From an uncultured Mollicutes bacterium (GTDB lineage: Bacteria > Bacillota_I > Bacilli_A > ML615J-28 > CAG-313), in assembly GCA_900548675.1 (NCBI GenBank), contig URLJ01000010.1, forward strand, positions 1 to 34,929: a stretch of 34,929 bases of DNA. The letters are read 5' to 3'. How positions within the stretch are numbered: the first letter of the stretch is position 1; the number at the start of each line of letters is the position of its first letter. Both the position numbers and the translations under genes were made by a program. The notes beneath the pieces were generated by a model. That model was not told where the DNA came from. It searched no databases and saw only the letters and a list, made by a program, of their open reading frames with translations. Shown here piece by piece: positions 32,134-34,929 of the stretch.

Positions 32134-32756
32134 GTATTCCGAGAATTGTCAGCGCCATGGAATATATCGACGACGATTTGGTTTCCGGTGCTGTAACATA
32201 CACCAGACAGAAAAGAAAGTGGTGGGCAAATTGGAAAGCTATCGCCGCTTGTGTAGCGGTTGTTGCAATCGTGTTTGGAGCCATTCCGTTTCTTAACGGC
32301 AATCCTAATGCGCCTATCGGCTCGCCGTTCGTGTTGACGGCATATGCTGCAGGAGTTGATAACACCTTGTCTGCCGTAGAGATGAAAGAGGGCGAGAGCA
32401 TCCCTGTCACGTTCTTTGAAGCAAACAACGGCATAAAGGGTTTTGTGTTCTCGCATAGAGCAACAACTCCTCAAAATCATGTTTCCTTATCTATAATGAC
32501 AGACGGATCTCAGATTGCCATCGGTCAGCAAATCGAGGCAATCAATGGTCTTGAACTGAGCAAGGAAAACATCTATGAGTTCTATATTCCCGCTCAGGAT
32601 CAGCCTGCACCATACAACGTACCGTTGACTATGGAAGATGAAGCGTCCAATTCCATTGCGCTGCTCAATGTGGTGATTGAAGAAACCGCAGAAGGCTATA
32701 CCGCAAGAATTGATAGCTTCACGGTTTATGAGAAAACCACTAATCCCGCAAAGTAA
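32130..32756 (+). CDS. Putative membrane anti-sigma factor
   Basis: The 208-residue protein has a short cytoplasmic start with EYIDDDLVSGAVTYTRQKRKWW, one membrane helix (about 36-53, AIAACVAVVAIVFGAIPFL) and an extracellular domain of about 150 residues. The layout and ATGA overlap with the sigma gene indicate an anti-sigma factor; no zinc-binding ZAS motif is seen. Its outer domain may sense a signal. The next gene follows after 15 nt. Confidence 0.72.
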   Translation: MSIPRIVSAMEYIDDDLVSGAVTYTRQKRKWWANWKAIAACVAVVAIVFGAIPFLNGNPNAPIGSPFVLTAYAAGVDNTLSAVEMKEGESIPVTFFEANNGIKGFVFSHRATTPQNHVSLSIMTDGSQIAIGQQIEAINGLELSKENIYEFYIPAQDQPAPYNVPLTMEDEASNSIALLNVVIEETAEGYTARIDSFTVYEKTTNPAK

Positions 32757-32771
32757 AAGGAGTATGATTGA

Positions 32772-33011
32772 ATGAAAGAACAGCTTGAAAAAGACTTGCG
32801 AAAATACAAATGGTTTATTGTTTGGTCTGTCCTTGGATTGATTTTTAGTCTTGTATTCGTAGTGTATTTTTTTATACAGAACGACAATCGCTCTTGGGGA
32901 TTTGTAGCAATCTTGGCTGCTGATATATACGAGCTTCAAAGAGACATAAGACGATATAGAGAAACAAAGGCTGAATTGCAAGTACAAGGTCAGTTTGATA
33001 AAGGAGTGTGA
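32772..33011 (+). CDS. Small membrane protein 1 of the ECF operon
   Basis: I do not recognise this 79-residue protein. It has a charged start, one or two hydrophobic segments (about 13-35, FIVWSVLGLIFSLVFVVYFF, and a weaker one after it) and a basic/acidic C-terminal helix (LQRDIRRYRETKAEL). The last codons GAT AAA GGA GTG lie in the AAAGGAGTG ribosome site of the next gene, only 4 nt before its start, so the genes are coupled. Confidence 0.65.
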   Translation: MKEQLEKDLRKYKWFIVWSVLGLIFSLVFVVYFFIQNDNRSWGFVAILAADIYELQRDIRRYRETKAELQVQGQFDKGV

Positions 33012-33015
33012 TTGA

Positions 33016-33348
33016 ATGGGTGTTATATTGGTTTTGAGTATCTTCTGGATCGGATACGGAATTGTAGGGCTTATTGGTTTTCAGAATATCCCTGCGAAGT
33101 ATAAAGGGCACAGTTGGACTAAGGACTATATTCGGAAGCAAGGCGTAACATGGCTTGTTCTTGGTCTGCCGTGGCTCGGATTCTATGTAGCACGTACATT
33201 CTTTTTAGCTGAGGCAAATATATCTACCGGAATGGCAATTGTTATCTTGCTTTTGCTGGCGGTTCCTGCTTTGATCACTACGATTATTTTGGAACGAAAA
33301 TATAAGGCGATGTTATCCGCTGAAGCTGATCGCAAGTCGGCAGAGTAA
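33016..33348 (+). CDS. Small membrane protein 2 of the ECF operon
   Basis: This 110-residue protein has three probable membrane helices (about 2-21, 45-67, 71-93) and a basic tail. Its N-terminal GVILVLSIFWIGYGIVGLIGF and GVTWLVLGLPWLGFYVARTFF segments are hydrophobic; function unknown. Its ribosome site AAAGGAGTGTGATTGA is of the same type as those of its neighbours. Confidence 0.65.
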   Translation: MGVILVLSIFWIGYGIVGLIGFQNIPAKYKGHSWTKDYIRKQGVTWLVLGLPWLGFYVARTFFLAEANISTGMAIVILLLLAVPALITTIILERKYKAMLSAEADRKSAE

Positions 33349-33425
33349 ATTCCAATTTGACGAAATTAAGCCGCCGATCAATCGACGACTACAAGCGAAC
33401 ACAGAAGAAAAAGGAGTGTGATTGT

Positions 33426-33698
33426 ATGAAGAAGAAAATTATTATAGCAGTAGCCTGTATTCTTGTGCTATGGATTGCTATTGGTATCGTTGATTATAGC
33501 AGAGTTAATAGTTTTGAAAGACCTATCTTTTGTGTTTGCCCAGAACCAATGCAAGATGGTGGCTCTGGTAAGTATATTGGTCTTGGATATTCTTTTGATA
33601 TTGAGGGAAACTTCGTCACCGAAGCAGAATATCGTGGAGTAACAAAATGGACATACCGATTGTTTGGAATTGAACTGCAAACTCAGATAAGAGATTAA
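33426..33698 (+). CDS. Small exported or membrane-anchored protein 3 of the ECF operon
   Basis: This 90-residue protein has an N-terminal signal-like helix (KKKIIIAVACILVLWIAIGIV) and an extracellular domain with FCVCPEPMQDGGSGKYIGLGYSFDIEGNF; the GGSG.Y.GLGY pattern recurs in small Firmicute exported proteins of unknown role. ATG at 33426 follows AAAAAGGAGTGTGATTGT; the frame upstream of it lies in the leader. A weak trace of the leader sequence (ATTCCAATTTGACG) follows the previous stop at 33349-33362. Confidence 0.68.
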   Translation: MKKKIIIAVACILVLWIAIGIVDYSRVNSFERPIFCVCPEPMQDGGSGKYIGLGYSFDIEGNFVTEAEYRGVTKWTYRLFGIELQTQIRD

Positions 33699-33733
33699 CC
33701 AATTCCAATTTGACAAAGGAGTGTGATTGTATG
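33698..33733 (+). repeat. Leader repeat, copy A
   Basis: The module ACCAATTCCAATTTG + ACAAAGGAGTGTGATTGT + ATG runs from the stop codon of gene 3 to the start of gene 4. It carries the ribosome site. It is nearly identical to copy B at 33898 (differences only near the start codon). Confidence 0.9.
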
Positions 33734-33898
33734 ACTTGGTTGTATTTAGTAGTTATAATTTTCTCTGCTCTCACTCTCTATTTCACCTATGGAGAGTATA
33801 AGCAGAACAGATTTTCAAAGAGGGCATTTACCCTTGTCAGCATTTTGGAGGCAGTTGTAATTATCGCCACCGCCGTTATGCTGATAATGTCGCTTTGA
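33731..33898 (+). CDS. Small membrane protein 4 of the ECF operon
   Basis: This 55-residue protein has two hydrophobic helices (about 3-18 and 34-53) joined by YGEYKQNRFSKRAF. Unknown function. The leader repeat copy A supplies the start; the longer frame (from 33710) begins in the leader and is rejected. Confidence 0.65.
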   Translation: MTWLYLVVIIFSALTLYFTYGEYKQNRFSKRAFTLVSILEAVVIIATAVMLIMSL

Positions 33899-33933
33899 CC
33901 AATTCCAATTTGACAAAGGAGTGTGATAGCATG
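33898..33933 (+). repeat. Leader repeat, copy B
   Basis: ACCAATTCCAATTTG + ACAAAGGAGTGTGATAGC + ATG joins the stop of gene 4 to the start of gene 5, with two base differences from copy A. Partial copies of the module follow at 34246-34259 and, less well, at 34309-34333. Confidence 0.9.
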
Positions 33934-34242
33934 AAAAAGGTATTACTTAGCCACGATGGCAAGATGAAGATGTATCTTGTCCCCGATGAGGTTGCAGATA
34001 ACTTGAAAGAATATTGTATGCACTTTGGCTTTGATTGGCTGATGAATGACCCCAATGCTCAAAAACTTCGTGTTATCACACCAAGCGGAATAATTGGTTA
34101 TATATTTGGGGCACAGGACTTCATAGATTACTTGAATGACTTTATATTTCCAAACCAAAAATCTACATTGGTTGGTGAAATGGATTTTTATGATTATGAA
34201 ATTCCAGAGGAATACAAAGATATTCCGTGGTTTAATTTCTAA
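33931..34242 (+). CDS. Small soluble protein 5 of the ECF operon
   Basis: This 103-residue acidic protein has no membrane segment and no signal. It includes YLVPDEVADNLKEYCMHFGFDWLMNDPNAQKLRVITPSGIIGYIFGAQDFIDYLNDFIF and ends EEYKDIPWFNF. I do not recognise it. The context suggests a cytoplasmic partner of the operon's membrane proteins or an immunity-like protein, without direct evidence. Confidence 0.65.
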   Translation: MKKVLLSHDGKMKMYLVPDEVADNLKEYCMHFGFDWLMNDPNAQKLRVITPSGIIGYIFGAQDFIDYLNDFIFPNQKSTLVGEMDFYDYEIPEEYKDIPWFNF

Positions 34243-34245
34243 TTG

Positions 34246-34259
34246 ACCAATTCCAATTT
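34246..34259 (+). repeat. Leader repeat, partial copy C
   Basis: ACCAATTCCAATTT follows the stop of gene 5 but no ribosome site or gene comes after it; the sequence diverges at once. A weaker fourth trace (TTTCCAATTTGAAAAAGGAGG) is at 34312-34332. Confidence 0.75.
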
Positions 34260-34283
34260 ATCGAACTGATCGCAGATCCTTGC

Positions 34284-34316
34284 GGAAATTGTGCAGACAG
34301 CTGTTGCACAATTTCC
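34284..34316. repeat. Perfect 12-bp inverted repeat downstream of the operon
   Basis: GGAAATTGTGCA and TGCACAATTTCC flank a 9-nt loop. No T-run follows, so it is not a standard terminator; it lies between partial leader copies. Confidence 0.7.
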
Positions 34317-34329
34317 AATTTGAAAAAGG

Positions 34330-34358
34330 AGGCTCCCACCATACCGGAGGGAGCCTTT
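34330..34358 (+). terminator. Terminator at the end of the ECF operon
   Basis: AGGCTCCC and GGGAGCCT form an 8-bp stem, followed by TTTAAA. Confidence 0.75.
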
Positions 34359-34410
34359 AAACATATCAATTTCGCTTGAAGTATTGAAAATCGCCGCAAT
34401 ATCTGGAAGC

Positions 34411-34447
34411 AAAAAAGGATACCGCCGTTCTTGGCGGTATCCTTTTA
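34411..34447. terminator. Bidirectional terminator between operon and last XRE gene
   Basis: AAAAGGATACCGCC and GGCGGTATCCTTTT form a perfect 14-bp stem with a GTTCTT loop; both strands end in T-rich tails. Confidence 0.92.
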
Positions 34448-34451
34448 ACTT

Positions 34452-34790
34452 TCAGTTCCTTTTGTACTTGTCCATTTCAAGCAGAATCCGGTATAGGTGC
34501 TCCTGCTCCTCTTTGGTTTTTGCGGAGAGAAATTCGTAACACTCAAGGGGTATATCCCTGGTTTCAGTTTCCTGTCCGCCCAGCTTCTCAAAGAGCTTTG
34601 ACAAAGATACGTTCAAAGCGGCAGCGATCTTTTCAATACTTTCAAGAGTTGCGTTCTTCTCACCACGCTCAAGCTGACCGATGTAAGTCGGGTGGCACCC
34701 GGACATTTCAGCAAGCTTTTCTTGGCTTAACCCTTGTCTTGTTCTGTAATTTCTGATTCGCTGACCTACTGATTTTGCAATTTCGCTCAT
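34452..34790 (-). CDS. XRE-family repressor-like regulator
   Basis: This 112-residue protein has a Cro/CI-type HTH (RIRNYRTRQGLSQEKLAEMSGCHPTYIGQLERGEKNATLESIEKIAAALNVSLSKLFEKL) and a short helical tail. ATG at 34790 is preferred; the upstream ATG at 34802 has AAGG touching it. It is transcribed away from a promoter that leaves the window to the right, a common layout for the switch repressor of a phage or conjugative element. Confidence 0.85.
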   Translation of the reverse strand: MSEIAKSVGQRIRNYRTRQGLSQEKLAEMSGCHPTYIGQLERGEKNATLESIEKIAAALNVSLSKLFEKLGGQETETRDIPLECYEFLSAKTKEEQEHLYRILLEMDKYKRN

Positions 34791-34882
34791 AGCCTTATCC
34801 ATCCTTTTTGCATTATATATCGTCTATAAATATTCAAACAAAATTTCCACAGTGTTGATTTGTCAATGATGTGAGACCAAAA

Positions 34883-34913
34883 TTGAAAAAGAAAAAAATC
34901 TATATGTTATAAT
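34883..34913 (+). promoter_or_regulatory. Promoter leading out of the window
   Basis: TTGAAA, a 19-nt spacer and TATAAT near the right edge would drive the next element genes beyond the window, opposite to the XRE gene. The spacer is longer than ideal. Confidence 0.55.
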
Positions 34914-34929
34914 GTGTATAACCTAAATT

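Larger units (their letters stand above)
27075..34929. mobile_element. Left part of an integrated mobile element (right end outside the window)
   Basis: The boundary is inferred from the broken SpoIIE-like gene and a clear change in base composition and codon use; the exact junction lies somewhere between about 27,075 and 27,120. The element part holds a MazF-zinc ribbon protein, a sigma-like factor, GAF-BTAD and XRE regulators, an ECF/anti-sigma operon with small genes, and many palindromes and repeats. No integrase, relaxase or conjugation gene is seen, so the class is unknown; such genes could follow beyond 34,929. Direct repeats near the left end and the outward promoter fit an element with a tyrosine-type or other site-specific recombinase (inference). 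Confidence 0.75.

Noticed and set aside
27075..34929. Prophage
   Set aside because: No capsid, tail, terminase or lysis genes are seen; regulators and small membrane genes alone do not support a phage.

Overview
The window is about 35 kb of a low-GC, spore-forming Firmicute of class Bacilli, interrupted on its right side by a foreign mobile element whose far end lies outside the window. The Bacilli assignment rests on a recognisable cotE, a recU of Bacillus type, dnaD next to nth, and the partly conserved order rny-ymdB-spoVS-(insert)-miaB-(inserts)-cotE known from Bacillus. A group B type [FeFe] hydrogenase suggests anaerobic life, so an uncultured gut lineage is plausible. The species cannot be named from the sequence.

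Chromosomal part (1 to about 27,075, very AT-rich). Positions 1-2100 hold a truncated Ig-like lipoprotein gene, a LysM/Tyr-rich protein and cotE (spore coat), and a decayed MarR regulator. 2100-7660 is a minus-strand run: rny, ymdB, spoVS, a GNAT acetyltransferase, miaB and a TraX-like membrane protein. 7870-8770 is recU plus a DUF1294 membrane protein. 8826-10767 is a serine hydrolase and a PASTA-nuclease lipoprotein. 10911-14321 is nucleotide salvage (udk, hpt, upp) with an FAD oxidoreductase. 14497-17979 is gmk-rpoZ-M32 carboxypeptidase-unknown membrane protein. 18174-22161 has rqcH, cse60, nth, dnaD and an unusual membrane-anchored DapB. 22296-25114 is a CDF metal transporter followed by a VanZ protein with four Ig-like domains inserted in its first loop. 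25182-27073 is the hydrogenase and the 3' remnant of its SpoIIE-like partner gene.

Mobile element (about 27,075 to the right edge, visibly richer in G+C). It begins inside the SpoIIE-like gene. Its left end has three direct repeats and a strong promoter pointing outward over the junction, with a perfect palindrome in the spacer. Then come a MazF-zinc ribbon protein, a sigma-like factor, two stacked hairpins, an 11-bp-period direct repeat array, a GAF-winged helix-BTAD regulator (SARP-like architecture), two XRE regulators, an ECF sigma/anti-sigma pair followed by five small genes with recurring leader sequences, and a third XRE regulator facing a promoter that leaves the window. No integrase, relaxase or conjugation gene is visible, so the element type (ICE, IME or other) is open.

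The most novel-looking features are the repeat array beside the BTAD regulator, the small-gene array with duplicated leaders behind the ECF sigma factor, the outward promoter at the element end, the VanZ/Ig fusion and the membrane-anchored DapB. No tRNA, rRNA or CRISPR array was seen.
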